The notes: generated by a model not told the origin, from the letters alone. A stretch of 64,000 nt of DNA from Sandaracinus amylolyticus (GCF_021631985.1 NZ_CP070225.1:5766001-5830000); one strand, 5' to 3'. Numbered from the stretch's first letter, positions 8,400 to 17,731 are shown. Program-made: numbers and translations.

Positions 8400-9290
8400 G
8401 TGACCATCCGAGCAGCGTTTCGCATCGCGCTCTGGTTTCCCCGGCGCGTTGCCCCGGCGAGCACGGCGCTCGCATTCACATGGCTGATCGCCGCACATAC
8501 GGACGCGCAGGATGCGGCGCCCCAGTCAGCGGGCGAGCGCGCCTCGGATGGCTCTCCGCAGGACCTCGCGAACCAGCTCGCCAACCCCATCGCCGATCTC
8601 GTGAGCGTCCCACTCCAGAGCAACTTCGAATTCGGGCTCGGCACCGAGGACGAGGGCTTTCGCTATCTGCTCAACGTGCAGCCGGTGATCCCGGTCCCGC
8701 TCGGCTCCGACTGGCTCCTGGTGACGCGTGTGATCATGCCGTTCCTCTACCAAGACGACGTGGTGAGCGCGCAGGACCCCGGCGGCGGCTCGCTCGCCGG
8801 CATGGGCGACACGCTGGCGAGCTTCTTCCTGGTCCCGCCGGCGATCGGTGGGCTGATGATCGGCGTCGGACCCGTGCTCGCGCTTCCGACCTCGACCGAC
8901 GATCGCCTCGGTGCGGGCCACTTCGGAGTCGGCCCGACCGCCGTGGTCCTCTGGCAGTCGCACGGCCTGACGCTCGGCACGCTCGCGAACCACGTGTTCG
9001 CCACCACCGACGAGCCCGACGACTACAGCCAGACGTTCCTGCAGCCCTTCGCCTCCTACGTGCTGCCCACGAGCACCACGCTGACGGTGCAGACCGAGAC
9101 GACGTACGAGTGGCACTCCGACGTGTGGACCGTTCCGCTGATCGCAGGCGTGAGCCAGCTCGTCCACCTCGGCCCGCTGCCCCTGAGCCTCGGTGTGTTC
9201 GGCAAGTGGTACGCCGAGGGACCGGAGAGCGCTCCCGACTGGGGCGTACGCGCCCTCGTCGCCGCGCTGATCCCCACCGGCGGAGGATGA
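8400..9290 (+). CDS. Outer-membrane beta-barrel protein, transporter/meta-pathway-type
   Basis: A secreted protein of about 296 residues. The N-terminus has basic residues, a hydrophobic segment (TALAFTWLIAAHT) and a likely signal-peptidase site before DAQDAAP. The mature part alternates short polar/aromatic strands: NFEFGLG, YLLNVQPVIPVPLG, WLLVTRVIMPFLY, a glycine-rich DTLASFFLVPP strand and a C-terminal ALVAALIP. This matches the large family of putative outer-membrane porins annotated as transporter or MetA-pathway phenol degradation protein. Substrate is unknown. GTG 8400 gives the best signal peptide; an ATG at 8229 is possible but adds a non-conserved leader. The next gene follows after 1 bp. 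Confidence 0.75.
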   Translation: MTIRAAFRIALWFPRRVAPASTALAFTWLIAAHTDAQDAAPQSAGERASDGSPQDLANQLANPIADLVSVPLQSNFEFGLGTEDEGFRYLLNVQPVIPVPLGSDWLLVTRVIMPFLYQDDVVSAQDPGGGSLAGMGDTLASFFLVPPAIGGLMIGVGPVLALPTSTDDRLGAGHFGVGPTAVVLWQSHGLTLGTLANHVFATTDEPDDYSQTFLQPFASYVLPTSTTLTVQTETTYEWHSDVWTVPLIAGVSQLVHLGPLPLSLGVFGKWYAEGPESAPDWGVRALVAALIPTGGG

Positions 9291-9291
9291 T

Positions 9292-10122
9292 GTGACCGAG
9301 GGATGGTCGGACGGCGCCCCGAGCTGGTGGATCCTGCTCCTCATCGCGAGCGCGGCGCTCTTCCTCGTGACGGAAGTCGGCTTCCGCATCGCCCGCCGAT
9401 ACTCGCTCGGTGAGTCGAAGAGCGCGCTCGCCGGACAGGCCGCCGCCGTGCTCGCCGCGCTGTTGGGGCTGCTCGGGCTCCTGCTCGCGTTCAGCTTCAA
9501 CATCGTCGAGGCGCGCTACGCCGAGCGGAAGCGCCTGGTGCTCGACGAGGCGAACGCGATCGGCACGGCGTATCTCCGCGCAGCGCTGCTCCCTGCGCCT
9601 CACGACGAGCGTGCGAGGGAGCTCCTCCGGCGCTACGTCGAAACGCGAACCCCCGCGACGGTCGACGAGCTCGACGCGGCGCTCGCGCGCTCGCAGGATC
9701 TCCACGACGACCTCTGGACCGAAGCGGTCGCCGCTGCACGCCTCGATCCGCGCTCCGAGAGCACGGCGCTCTTCGTCGACGCGCTGAACGCGGTCATCGA
9801 CCGGCACGAGGACCGCGTCACCGTCGCGCTGCACCAACACCTGCCGCCGCCGATCATCGCGACGCTGATCGGCGTGGCCGTGCTCGGAATGGGCGTGCTG
9901 GGATACGGCGCCGGCATGACCGGGGTACGCGCGGCGGCGCCGGCCCTCGCGCTCGCGCTCGCGGTCTCGACGGTGATGGTCGTCATCGTCGAGCTCGACC
10001 GACCCGGCGGCGTGTTCCGGGTGAGCCAATCCGCGATCCTCGACACGCGCGATGCGATGCATCGCGACGCGGACGTCGCGCGCGAGCGCGTGACGAGTGG
10101 CACCGGCCCGCCTGCGAAGTGA
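9292..10122 (+). CDS. DUF4239 (bestrophin-like) membrane protein
   Basis: A protein of 276 residues with two N-terminal helices (WILLLIASAALFLVTE; AAAVLAALLGLLGLLLAFSF), a soluble helical middle (residues 80-180) rich in Arg/Glu, and two C-terminal helices (IIATLIGVAVLGMGVLGYG; ALALALAVSTVMVVIVELDRP). The LLAFSFNIVEARYAERKRLVLDEANAIGT region and the terminal ELDRP motif are typical of DUF4239/bestrophin-like proteins, whose role is not established. An anion channel is sometimes suggested. The start is GTG 9292 with CGGAGG 5 nt upstream. It immediately follows the barrel gene and is likely co-transcribed. Confidence 0.8.
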   Translation: MTEGWSDGAPSWWILLLIASAALFLVTEVGFRIARRYSLGESKSALAGQAAAVLAALLGLLGLLLAFSFNIVEARYAERKRLVLDEANAIGTAYLRAALLPAPHDERARELLRRYVETRTPATVDELDAALARSQDLHDDLWTEAVAAARLDPRSESTALFVDALNAVIDRHEDRVTVALHQHLPPPIIATLIGVAVLGMGVLGYGAGMTGVRAAAPALALALAVSTVMVVIVELDRPGGVFRVSQSAILDTRDAMHRDADVARERVTSGTGPPAK

Positions 10123-10149
10123 CGTGCCTCCTCTGCGGCGAGCGCCGCG

Positions 10150-10662
10150 TCACTGGCGCGGCGCGTCGAGCACCTTCTCCATCACGATCTGCTTCTCGCG
10201 AGCCACGATGCGCGAGCCGTCGTGCGCGCGGTGCTCGATCTCCGCGACGCGCTCACCGACCCTGCGGTAGCCGAGCGCGCGATACAACCGCGCCGCGCGC
10301 TCGTTGTCGATCGCGACGGAGAGCTGCGCGATCGGACGTCCTGCGCGCGCGGCGACGCGCTCACCGGCGCGTAGCAGCGCGCGGCCGATGCCGGCGCCGC
10401 GCAGCCCCGGCAGCACGCGCAGCGCCCAGAGCAGCCCGTGTCGCTGGTCCGCGAGATCGACCCACAGCTGCCCCACCGGGAACGCGTCGGCTTCGGCGAC
10501 CAACATCGACGCGGTCCCGCGCTGATGATCGCGCCAGACGCGACGGAAGGTGTCGCGATGTGCGGTGTAGGTCCCCATCCACTCGAGAGGCTCGAGATCG
10601 GCCTCGCGGCAGGGACGAATCTGGAAGCGAACCGTCGCTAGGAAGTCGTGGGGTCCGTTCAT
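10150..10662 (-). CDS. GNAT-family N-acetyltransferase
   Basis: A protein of 170 residues with the GNAT fold. Motif A, which binds the acetyl-CoA pyrophosphate, is RVLPGLRGAGIGRALL near residues 82-97. Motif B follows as NERAARLYRALGYRRVGE. The N-terminal strand IRPCREADLEPLEWMG is also typical. The acceptor substrate cannot be predicted. It converges with the DUF4239 gene 27 bp away and sits downstream of the ABC1 kinase gene on the same strand. Confidence 0.88.
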   Translation of the reverse strand: MNGPHDFLATVRFQIRPCREADLEPLEWMGTYTAHRDTFRRVWRDHQRGTASMLVAEADAFPVGQLWVDLADQRHGLLWALRVLPGLRGAGIGRALLRAGERVAARAGRPIAQLSVAIDNERAARLYRALGYRRVGERVAEIEHRAHDGSRIVAREKQIVMEKVLDAPRQ

Positions 10663-10758
10663 CGGTCGCAGACTCTAGCGACCGCGACCGCGTCCAGAGC
10701 ACGATTCGTGACGGGACGCGAGCCACGCGACAGCGGTGCCGCGCGAAGCCGTATCCGA

Positions 10759-12048
10759 TCACGAAGCCAGCAGCGGAGCCTCGAGCGAAGCGTAGTCGAC
10801 CTCGCAGTCGAGCCGCGCGAGCACCGAGTAGAACCCGAACTGCAATCGGTTCACGAAGAGCATCCCCGCCGGCAGCGGCACCGTGCTGCCGTCCTTCGCG
10901 AAGAAGATCTCTTGTTTCATCTCCTGCGTCCGGCGCACGACCTCTGCCGCGTACGCGCGGGTGATGCGGAACGGCGACGCGAAGAGCGGCTCGTAACAGA
11001 GCCGCGTGTAGCCGACCATGACGCGCTCGTACGAGCCGCCCCGCGCACCCAAGAGCGCCGCGCACGCTCGCGCGAAGCCCGACTCGTCTCGCGCGACCGC
11101 GGCGCGATGCATGTCGCGCATCGTCGTGGCGTGCGCGGGCTCGAGCGGTTGCACGCAGCCGAAGTCGAGGAACCCGACGCGGCCGTCGGGTTGGAGCAGG
11201 AAGTTGCCGGGATGGGGGTCCGCGTTGAAGCGCGCGTCGCGGAGGATCGACGTGAACGTGAAGGACCAGAGCGTGCGCGCCCAAGCGGTTCGCTCGGGCT
11301 CGGCGGCAGACGCGCCTTCCTCGAGCCGCGCACCACGCACGTACTCCGACGTCAGCACGCGCCGCGACGATCGAACGTCGACGATCGAGGGGATCACGAC
11401 GTGCGGGTCGGAGGCGAACGCCCGCGCGAACGCGCGCTGACTCGCCGCCTCGCGCGTGTAGTCGAGCTCCTCCTCGAACCGCTCGCGAACCTCGCGGAAG
11501 ATACGGGCGGAGTCGACCTTCTCGCCGCCCATCGCGCGCACGAGCGGCTCGATCACGGAGGCGTTGTCGAGGTCGGAGGCGATCGCGCGTTCGATCCCCG
11601 GATGCTGCACCTTCACTGCGACCTCGCGGCCGTCGTGAAGCGTCGCGCGGTGCACCTGACCGATCGACGCGCTCGCGAACGGGCGCTCATCGAACGAACC
11701 GTAGAGGTCGCGGAGCGGAGCGCCGAGCTCGCCCTCGACGAGCTCGCGGACCGCCGGGAAAGGCGTCGTCGCGGTGGCATCGCGCAGCGTCGCGAGCGCT
11801 TCCTCGAACGCCGCGTGATGCGCGTCGGGGACGAAGCCGTCCACGTAGCTCGCCATCTGGCCCATCTTCGCGGCGAGCCCGCGCATCGTACCGAGCACCT
11901 CGGCCGCGCGCGCGGCGACGGCGCGGCCGCGGTCACGCGAGACGACGAGGCCCGCGCCGGTGCGAGCGCCGAGGGCGGCGAGCCGCGCGAAGCGCGCCAG
12001 ACGGCCGGTCGGCAAGGCGCGGTGATCGTCATCTCGGGAGTCGCTCAT
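10759..12048 (-). CDS. ABC1/UbiB/AarF-family atypical kinase
   Basis: A protein of 429 residues with the full set of ABC1 motifs: the KxGQ signature (AKMGQMASYVD) near residue 52, an Ala-rich nucleotide loop (FASASIGQVHRA), the invariant Lys (EVAVKVQHPG), catalytic NADPHPGNFLL and the metal-binding DFG (GFLDFGCVQ). This family supports ubiquinone biosynthesis or lipid homeostasis and has ATPase rather than classical protein-kinase activity. No TM helix is evident at the C-terminus, unlike E. coli UbiB. The start at 12048 is favoured over 12081 by GAGGCGG 7 nt upstream. Confidence 0.9.
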   Translation of the reverse strand: MSDSRDDDHRALPTGRLARFARLAALGARTGAGLVVSRDRGRAVAARAAEVLGTMRGLAAKMGQMASYVDGFVPDAHHAAFEEALATLRDATATTPFPAVRELVEGELGAPLRDLYGSFDERPFASASIGQVHRATLHDGREVAVKVQHPGIERAIASDLDNASVIEPLVRAMGGEKVDSARIFREVRERFEEELDYTREAASQRAFARAFASDPHVVIPSIVDVRSSRRVLTSEYVRGARLEEGASAAEPERTAWARTLWSFTFTSILRDARFNADPHPGNFLLQPDGRVGFLDFGCVQPLEPAHATTMRDMHRAAVARDESGFARACAALLGARGGSYERVMVGYTRLCYEPLFASPFRITRAYAAEVVRRTQEMKQEIFFAKDGSTVPLPAGMLFVNRLQFGFYSVLARLDCEVDYASLEAPLLAS

Positions 12049-12189
12049 CGCATGCCGCCTCGCTGCGAGTATGGCCTGCATCAGGGCCCGCGCGGGCGCG
12101 GCCCGTGACGTGCGGGTAAGGGACGTGAGCGCCGCGCGCGAGCGCGCGTCACGGGCACGTTCATCGCACGAATCGCGAGCGCGAATTTA

Positions 12190-12203
12190 GTTTGAGCTCA
12201 AAC
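12190..12203. promoter_or_regulatory. Perfect 14-bp palindrome GTTTGAGCTCAAAC
   Basis: An exact palindrome lies in the roughly 296-bp gap between the divergent ABC1 kinase and trehalose genes. The surrounding sequence (aatttag before it) is the most AT-rich in this gap, so it may be an operator or overlap a promoter. A near-copy (16 of 17 matching positions, GTTTGAGCTCCAACGAT) occurs at the 5' end of the ClC gene inside codons. Confidence 0.45.
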
Positions 12204-12344
12204 GATCTGGTGCTACCTCTTGGCGCGAGAACCGGCCTGCCTCGTGTCGATCGGCACGGCGGCCGACGGATAGCCGCTCCCGGGGACGGGCGCTCGGGGA
12301 GCGCCAGTGCTGGTGCGTCGCGTTCCGGACACTCGGCGAAGACC

Positions 12345-14561
12345 ATGGACGCACATGACTCGCACATCCTCGAGATCATCGCGCGCGCGCCGCACGTCGC
12401 ACTGGTGCTCGATCTCGATGGGACGCTGATCCCGTTCGCCGCGTCGCCCGCCGAGGCGACGGTCGACGCCGACACGCGGCAACTGGTTGCAGCGCTCGCA
12501 CGCTCGCCGGGCGTCCACCTCGCCGTGGTCAGCGGCCGCAAGCGCGACGAGCTCGATGCGCGGCTCGGCGGTGTTGCCGGAGCGCTGCTCGTCGGCGAGC
12601 ACGGAGTGTGGAGGCGCGACGAGCAAGGATGGGAACAGGTTCCGCTGCGTGGCGCAGATCCCGGACCGATCGAGCGCGCATTTCGCGAGCTCGCAGGCTC
12701 ACGCCCCGGTGCGCTGGTCGAGCGGAAGACGTGGTCGGTCTCGCTGCACTATCGCAGGGTGCCCCTTCCGGACCGCGAAGCGGTGATCGTCGAGGGGTTC
12801 GACGCCGTCGAGCCCTGGCTGCACGAGCACCCCGAGTACGAGCTGCTCGAGGGTGAGTTGGTGCTCGAGGTGCGGCATCGCGACGCGCACAAGGGCAGCG
12901 CCGTTGCGTGGCTTCGCGAGCGCGTTCCTCCGGGCACTCTCTTCGTCGCGCTGGGTGATGATCGCACCGACGAGGACACGTTTGCGGCGCTCGGCGACGC
13001 CGATCTGTCGGTCGTCGTCGGCCATCCTGATCGACCGACGCGCGCCAAGGCGCGCCTCGACGACGTGCGTGCGGTGCACTCGTTCCTGCGCGCGCTGCAC
13101 CGTGCTCGCCAGGCCCGTGAGCCGAGCGGACCGGTCGCACTCCCTCGATTGATTCCGCGGGCTCGGACGAAAGGCGGCGCGCCCCTCGTCGTGATCTCGA
13201 ACCGCTTGCCCGATGCGCCGGCGTGCTCGGCGGGCGAGAGCGAGCGTGCGCGCAATGTCGGTGGGCTGGTTTCCGGCCTCGGGCCCGCGTTGAGCGCCCG
13301 CAACGGAGTGTGGCTCGGCTGGAGCGGAGGGCGCCACGCCGACGCTCTCGAGCTCGCAATCGATGCCACGTCGAGCCCGGTACGCGCATCGTTCGACTTG
13401 CGGCCGGAATGGCACGCGCGCTTCTACAACGGATTCGCGAACGGCAGCCTATGGCCGATCTTCCACGGTTTTCCGGGTCGCGCGCGCTACGACGAGCGCG
13501 ACTGGAATGCGTACGTCGAGGTGAACGACTTCTTCGCTCAGCAGGCGTCGAGGCTCGCGTCACGGGGCGGCACGGTGTGGGCGCACGACTATCACCTGCT
13601 CTTGGTCGGAGCAGCGCTACGACGTCTCGGCCATCACGGCCCGATTGGCCTGTTCGTGCACATCCCGTTTCCGCCGCTCGATCTCTTCGAGACGATCCCC
13701 TGGGCACGCGAGCTGATCGAAGGGATGCTCGCGTTCGACCTCGTCGGGTTCCACGTGCGCCGGTACGCGAGCAACTTCGTGCACTGCGCGCAGCGGCTCG
13801 CGTCCAGCGCGGTGCGCACCGACCGAGGAGTGCGCACTGCCTCTCGTGAGGTGCGCGTGGGCGTGTTCCCGATGGGAATCGATGCGGAGATCTTCGAAGA
13901 GACCGATGACGCGCGCTTCGACGACATGACCGAGCTGCACGCCGTGCTGCGCGGGAGAAAGCTCGTGCTCGGCGTCGATCGACTCGACTACTCGAAAGGC
14001 ATCGTCGAGAGACTCGAGGCGTTCGGCCGGATGCTCGAGATCTTTCCCGAGTGGCGCGCACGCGTTTCGATGCTCCAGGTTGCAGTGCCGTCGCGCGCCG
14101 ACGTGCCGGAGTACGCCGAGCAGCGCCGGGCGATCGAGACGCTCGTCGGACGCATCAACGGCCTCTACGGCGAGGCGCACTGGGTGCCCGTTCGGTACGT
14201 GTACCGATCGTACGGGCGTGCCGAGCTCGCCGCGCTCTATCGCGCGGCGGACGTCGGTTTCGTCACGCCGCTGCGCGACGGGATGAACCTCGTCGCGAAG
14301 GAGTACGTCGCCTCGCAGGCCGTGGCGAACCCGGGCGTGCTCGTGCTCTCGCGCTTCGCGGGCGCGGCCGACGAGCTCGATGGTGCGGTGCTCACGAACC
14401 CGCACCACCGCGACGGCATGGCGCGCGATCTGGCGCGCGCGCTCGAGATGCCGCACGAGGAGCGCGCGCAACGCCATGCGTCGATGATGGCGCGCGTGAG
14501 AGGGAGCACGCCCGAGGGGTGGGCGTCCGACTTCCTCCGCACGCTCGAGGCAGCCCGATGA
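12345..14561 (+). CDS. Trehalose-6-phosphate phosphatase-synthase fusion (OtsB-OtsA order)
   Basis: A protein of 738 residues joining two enzymes of trehalose synthesis. Residues 1-250 form a HAD-type trehalose-6-phosphate phosphatase, with catalytic DLDGTL at 23-28, VVSGR near 63 and GDDRTDEDTF near 206. Residues from about 280 (VVISNRLP) form a GT20 trehalose-6-phosphate synthase, with HDYHLLLVG, FVHIPFPP, GVDRLDYSKGI near 545 and DGMNLVAKEYV near 644, binding UDP-glucose and glucose-6-phosphate. Both active sites look intact, so the protein should make trehalose alone. Phosphatase first is the reverse of the usual TPS-TPP order. ATG 12345 fits the domain start; the frame is open upstream to a TTG at 12192. 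Confidence 0.9.
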   Translation: MDAHDSHILEIIARAPHVALVLDLDGTLIPFAASPAEATVDADTRQLVAALARSPGVHLAVVSGRKRDELDARLGGVAGALLVGEHGVWRRDEQGWEQVPLRGADPGPIERAFRELAGSRPGALVERKTWSVSLHYRRVPLPDREAVIVEGFDAVEPWLHEHPEYELLEGELVLEVRHRDAHKGSAVAWLRERVPPGTLFVALGDDRTDEDTFAALGDADLSVVVGHPDRPTRAKARLDDVRAVHSFLRALHRARQAREPSGPVALPRLIPRARTKGGAPLVVISNRLPDAPACSAGESERARNVGGLVSGLGPALSARNGVWLGWSGGRHADALELAIDATSSPVRASFDLRPEWHARFYNGFANGSLWPIFHGFPGRARYDERDWNAYVEVNDFFAQQASRLASRGGTVWAHDYHLLLVGAALRRLGHHGPIGLFVHIPFPPLDLFETIPWARELIEGMLAFDLVGFHVRRYASNFVHCAQRLASSAVRTDRGVRTASREVRVGVFPMGIDAEIFEETDDARFDDMTELHAVLRGRKLVLGVDRLDYSKGIVERLEAFGRMLEIFPEWRARVSMLQVAVPSRADVPEYAEQRRAIETLVGRINGLYGEAHWVPVRYVYRSYGRAELAALYRAADVGFVTPLRDGMNLVAKEYVASQAVANPGVLVLSRFAGAADELDGAVLTNPHHRDGMARDLARALEMPHEERAQRHASMMARVRGSTPEGWASDFLRTLEAAR

Positions 14562-14622
14562 GCGCTCGGCTGCCTGCGCGCCGATTTCCTCCACCTCACA
14601 GCCGCCGAATCGGCCCGACAAA

Positions 14623-15006
14623 GTGTCCGCACCTCCCGGAATTCCGGAGACTGTCTACCGCTTCCTGCTCGATCACATCGGATCGGTGGAACAGCTCGAG
14701 ATCCTTCTCCTCTTGCGGTCGTGGCGCGACCGCGACTGGAGCCCGGACGAGGTCGCGAAGGAGCTACGCACCGCTACGATCTCCGCAGGGCACCGCCTCG
14801 TCGATCTCGCGGCGCGCGGCCTGCTCACCGCCGATCAGAATCGTTATCGGTTTGCTCCGAATGGCGACGCGCTCGAGGTCGCGATCGCGGACCTCGCGAG
14901 GGTCTACCGCGAGCGCCCGGTGACCGTCATCGAGATCATCTTCTCGAAACCGAGTGACGTGATCCGGACGTTCGCTGACGCCTTCAAGTTGCGGCGGGAC
15001 AAGTGA
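14623..15006 (+). CDS. Winged-helix-like hypothetical protein
   Basis: A soluble protein of 127 residues. The N-terminal half reads as a winged helix: SVEQLEILLLLRSWRDRDWS (helix 1), SPDEVAKELRTATISAGHRLVDLAARGLL (helix-turn-helix) and a short strand pair NRYRFAPN. A C-terminal helix follows (DALEVAIADLARVYRERPVTVIEIIF). It probably binds DNA or modulates a regulator, but the target is unknown. GTG 14623 is the only reasonable start; no strong RBS is visible. It lies 61 bp after the trehalose fusion gene, and a common transcript is possible. Confidence 0.7.
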   Translation: MSAPPGIPETVYRFLLDHIGSVEQLEILLLLRSWRDRDWSPDEVAKELRTATISAGHRLVDLAARGLLTADQNRYRFAPNGDALEVAIADLARVYRERPVTVIEIIFSKPSDVIRTFADAFKLRRDK

Positions 15007-15071
15007 TCACCGGCGCCGAGAGCGCCTCGAACATCGCGCGACGACTACGCACGTCTCCGGTGGTGCGCGCC

Positions 15072-16940
15072 CTAGCTGTGGGGAGCGCCGTGATCGCGCG
15101 GACTCATCGGCGGGAGCGCCTCGAGCGTCAGTCGATCCGTCGAGCTCGCCTCGCCGCCGTCGTCCTCCGCACGCATCTGGGCGCGCATCACGTCGCTCAT
15201 GGCGAGCATGCCCACGAGCCGGTGGGACCCACGCTCCAGCACCGGCAGCTGCCGCACGCCGAGGCGCGTCATGCGCGTCACCGCGCGCAGCAGCGTCTCG
15301 TCGGGCACGCAATAGTCGCGGTGCTTCGCGATCTCGCGCACCGGTCGCGCGTCCTCCTTCTCCGCGAGCGAGCGCTGCAGGCGCGCCTCGCTGAGCAGCC
15401 CGACGAAGCGTCCGTCGTCGTCGAGGACCGGATAGGTCCCGTGTCCGTGGCTCGCGGTGATCCGTGCGGCGTCGCGCGCGCCCGTCGCGGCGGGGATCGT
15501 CACGATGTCGCGGGTCATCGCGCCGGAGACCACGAGCGACGCGAGGGACCCGCGCGACGTCGTCCCGTGGGGCAGCTTGATGCCGTCCTGCGCGAGGAGC
15601 GCCTCGTAGATCGGCGTCGGACGGAACCGGCGCGCGATCAGGTACGCGACGCTGTTCGCGATCATCAGCGGTAGCACCAGGCCGTAGCCGTGCGTCATCT
15701 CGAAGATGATGAGCACCGACGTGATCGGCGCGCGGATGAGCCCCGCGAAGAGTGCGCCCATTCCCACGAGCGCGAAGGACGTGAGCTCTTGTGACGGCAC
15801 GTGGTCGAGCGCGAGCACGTCGAGGCTCCCGACGAGGCCCCCGAGCATTGCGCCGACGAAGAGCGAGGGCGCGAAGATGCCTCCTGCGCCGCCGCTCGAG
15901 TACGAAGAGACCGTCCCTGCGATCTTGAGCACCACGAGGATCGCGAGCGCGTGCAGCGGGAGCGCGCCCGCGAGCGCGCGCGAGAGCGTCGCGTAGCCGC
16001 CACCCGCGACGCCGCTCTCGGACACCGCGACCATCGCGAGCACGACGAGCGCGCCCGTCAGCAGCCCGCCGATCGCCGGCTTGAGCGGCGCGGGCAGTCG
16101 CGAGCGCTTCGCTCGCTCACGCTCGAGCAGCAGTAGATCGCCGAACGCGATCGCGACCACGCCCGCGCCCACTCCGAGCAGCGCGTAGAACGGGAGCGAC
16201 GACGCGTGGTGCAGACCTGCGCCGACGGGTGCGTGCAGCACCGGACTCTCTCCGAGGATCGAGTGCTCGACGACCGCGGCGAGGGCTGCTGCAACGACCA
16301 CACCCGAGAGCACGGTCTGATCGAGCGTACCGACGACCTCCTCGATGGTGAACGTCACGGCCGCGATCGGCGCGTTGAACGCCGCCGCGATCCCCGCCGC
16401 CGAGCCCACCGGGATCAGCTTGCGCAGGTTCGCGGGAGAGAGTGCCAGCCATCGGCCCAGGCTCGTCGCGATCCCCGCGCAGATCTGCACGGTCGGCCCT
16501 TCGCGACCGAGCGATGCACCGGTGCCGATCTGGATCGTGCACACGACGAGCTTGCCGAGCGCATCGCGCAGCCGCACGCCCTTGCCCGAATCGATCGAGT
16601 ACGCCGCCTTGACCTGCGGCACGCCGCTGCCCGCCGCGCTCGGCACGACGTAGTGCAGGAGCAGCCCCGCGATCAGCCCGCCGACCGCCGGCGTGATCGC
16701 GACCGCCATCCACCACCACCGCGTCGTCGCGCCACTACGCACCACGCGCTCGATGAGGAGCTCCTGCGCGAGCTGGATCGCCTCGTGGAACGCGACCGCG
16801 ACGAGCCCACATATCGCCCCGATCGCGATCGTCAGGCCGAAGAGACGCTGGGGCTCGCTCGGCGCGAACCGTAGCGTGATCGCGACCACTCGCTCACGGG
16901 CGCGATCCAACAATCGTTGGAGCTCAAACGAATCGACCAT
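15072..16940 (-). CDS. ClC-family chloride channel/antiporter with tandem CBS domains
   Basis: A protein of 622 residues. The ClC membrane domain (about residues 30-450) has all three selectivity motifs: GSGVPQVK, GREGPTVQ with the gating Glu, and GGIFAPSLF. The C-terminal 150 residues contain two CBS motifs (MTRDIVTIPAATGARDAARI; LLRAVTRMTRLGVRQLPVLE), which usually bind adenine nucleotides and regulate gating. It moves Cl- across the inner membrane, either as channel or H+ exchanger; the sequence alone does not settle which. ATG 16940 gives a short cytosolic lead. It converges with the winged-helix gene. Confidence 0.93.
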   Translation of the reverse strand: MVDSFELQRLLDRARERVVAITLRFAPSEPQRLFGLTIAIGAICGLVAVAFHEAIQLAQELLIERVVRSGATTRWWWMAVAITPAVGGLIAGLLLHYVVPSAAGSGVPQVKAAYSIDSGKGVRLRDALGKLVVCTIQIGTGASLGREGPTVQICAGIATSLGRWLALSPANLRKLIPVGSAAGIAAAFNAPIAAVTFTIEEVVGTLDQTVLSGVVVAAALAAVVEHSILGESPVLHAPVGAGLHHASSLPFYALLGVGAGVVAIAFGDLLLLERERAKRSRLPAPLKPAIGGLLTGALVVLAMVAVSESGVAGGGYATLSRALAGALPLHALAILVVLKIAGTVSSYSSGGAGGIFAPSLFVGAMLGGLVGSLDVLALDHVPSQELTSFALVGMGALFAGLIRAPITSVLIIFEMTHGYGLVLPLMIANSVAYLIARRFRPTPIYEALLAQDGIKLPHGTTSRGSLASLVVSGAMTRDIVTIPAATGARDAARITASHGHGTYPVLDDDGRFVGLLSEARLQRSLAEKEDARPVREIAKHRDYCVPDETLLRAVTRMTRLGVRQLPVLERGSHRLVGMLAMSDVMRAQMRAEDDGGEASSTDRLTLEALPPMSPRDHGAPHS

Positions 16941-17173
16941 CGACGAGACCGTGCAGCGTGAGCGAATGCGAGCGCTCGTGCACGCCCTTGCTCGACGTCA
17001 GCGTGCAGGCGGCTCGGGCGCGATCCACGGGAACCAGCGCCCTGCGAGCCGCCGTGTGACCATGAAGATCGAGCGAGAGGTCGATCGACCCACCGCGACG
17101 AGAGCGACACCTGCGCGACGCCGCGGCGATGGTCGACGACGTTGTCGGCTCCCGACGACGAGCTTGCTCCGAG

Positions 17174-17731
17174 TCAGCGCCCGCGCCGGTAGTGCATGGC
17201 GACCACGCCGCTGCGGAGCGGCTTCGCCGAGACCAGCTCGAGGCGTCGCGTGCTGGGCAGCCCGCTCTGGTACAGGGTCGGGCCGTGGCCGGCGATCCTG
17301 GGGTGGACGAGGAACTTGTACTCGTCGATCAGATCCAGCCGGTCCAGCTCGGTCGCGAGCTTGCCGCTGCCGAGGAGCACACCGGCCGGGGTCGCGTCCT
17401 TGAGCTTCTGCACGCCCGAGCGCAGGTCGCCGGCGATGTGGTGGCTGTTGGTCCACGGGAAGTCCTTTCGCGTCGACGACACCACGTACTTCGGCTTGGT
17501 CTCCAGCTTGACCGCCCAGTCGCGCATCGCCGGCGGCGCCTCCACGTCGCCGCGGGCGACCGACGGCCAGTAGCTCTCCATCATCTCGTAGGTGACGCGG
17601 CCCCACAGCATCGCCCCGCCCTCGTCCATGAGGCGGGTGAAGAAGGCGTGTGTCTCGTCGTCGACGATTCCCTCCTGGTGGTCGACGCAGCCGTCCAGGG
17701 TGACGTTCATGCTGAAGGTCAAGAGTCCCAT
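17174..17731 (-). CDS. Dihydrofolate reductase/RibD-like family protein
   Basis: A protein of 185 residues with the RibD C-terminal/DHFR-like fold: N-terminal LLTFSMNVTLDGCVDH, the central GRVTYEMMESYWPS motif, and VLLGSGKLATELDRLDLIDEYKFLVHPRIAGHGPTLY, which forms the NADPH-binding and C-terminal strands. Proteins of this group are NADPH-dependent reductases of uncertain substrate, often called YyaP/YwjB-like. Codon use matches the neighbours. It is divergent from the lipoprotein gene, with about 155 bp between starts. Confidence 0.88.
   Translation of the reverse strand: MGLLTFSMNVTLDGCVDHQEGIVDDETHAFFTRLMDEGGAMLWGRVTYEMMESYWPSVARGDVEAPPAMRDWAVKLETKPKYVVSSTRKDFPWTNSHHIAGDLRSGVQKLKDATPAGVLLGSGKLATELDRLDLIDEYKFLVHPRIAGHGPTLYQSGLPSTRRLELVSAKPLRSGVVAMHYRRGR

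Noticed and set aside
8078-9295. Gene starting at GTG 8078 overlapping mrpG
   Set aside because: It would run out of frame through the barrel gene and shows Arg-rich noise with only one hydrophobic stretch.
10648-12108. Plus-strand frame opposite the ABC1 kinase gene
   Set aside because: A shadow of the ABC1 gene; composition is Arg/His/Glu-rich and motif-free.
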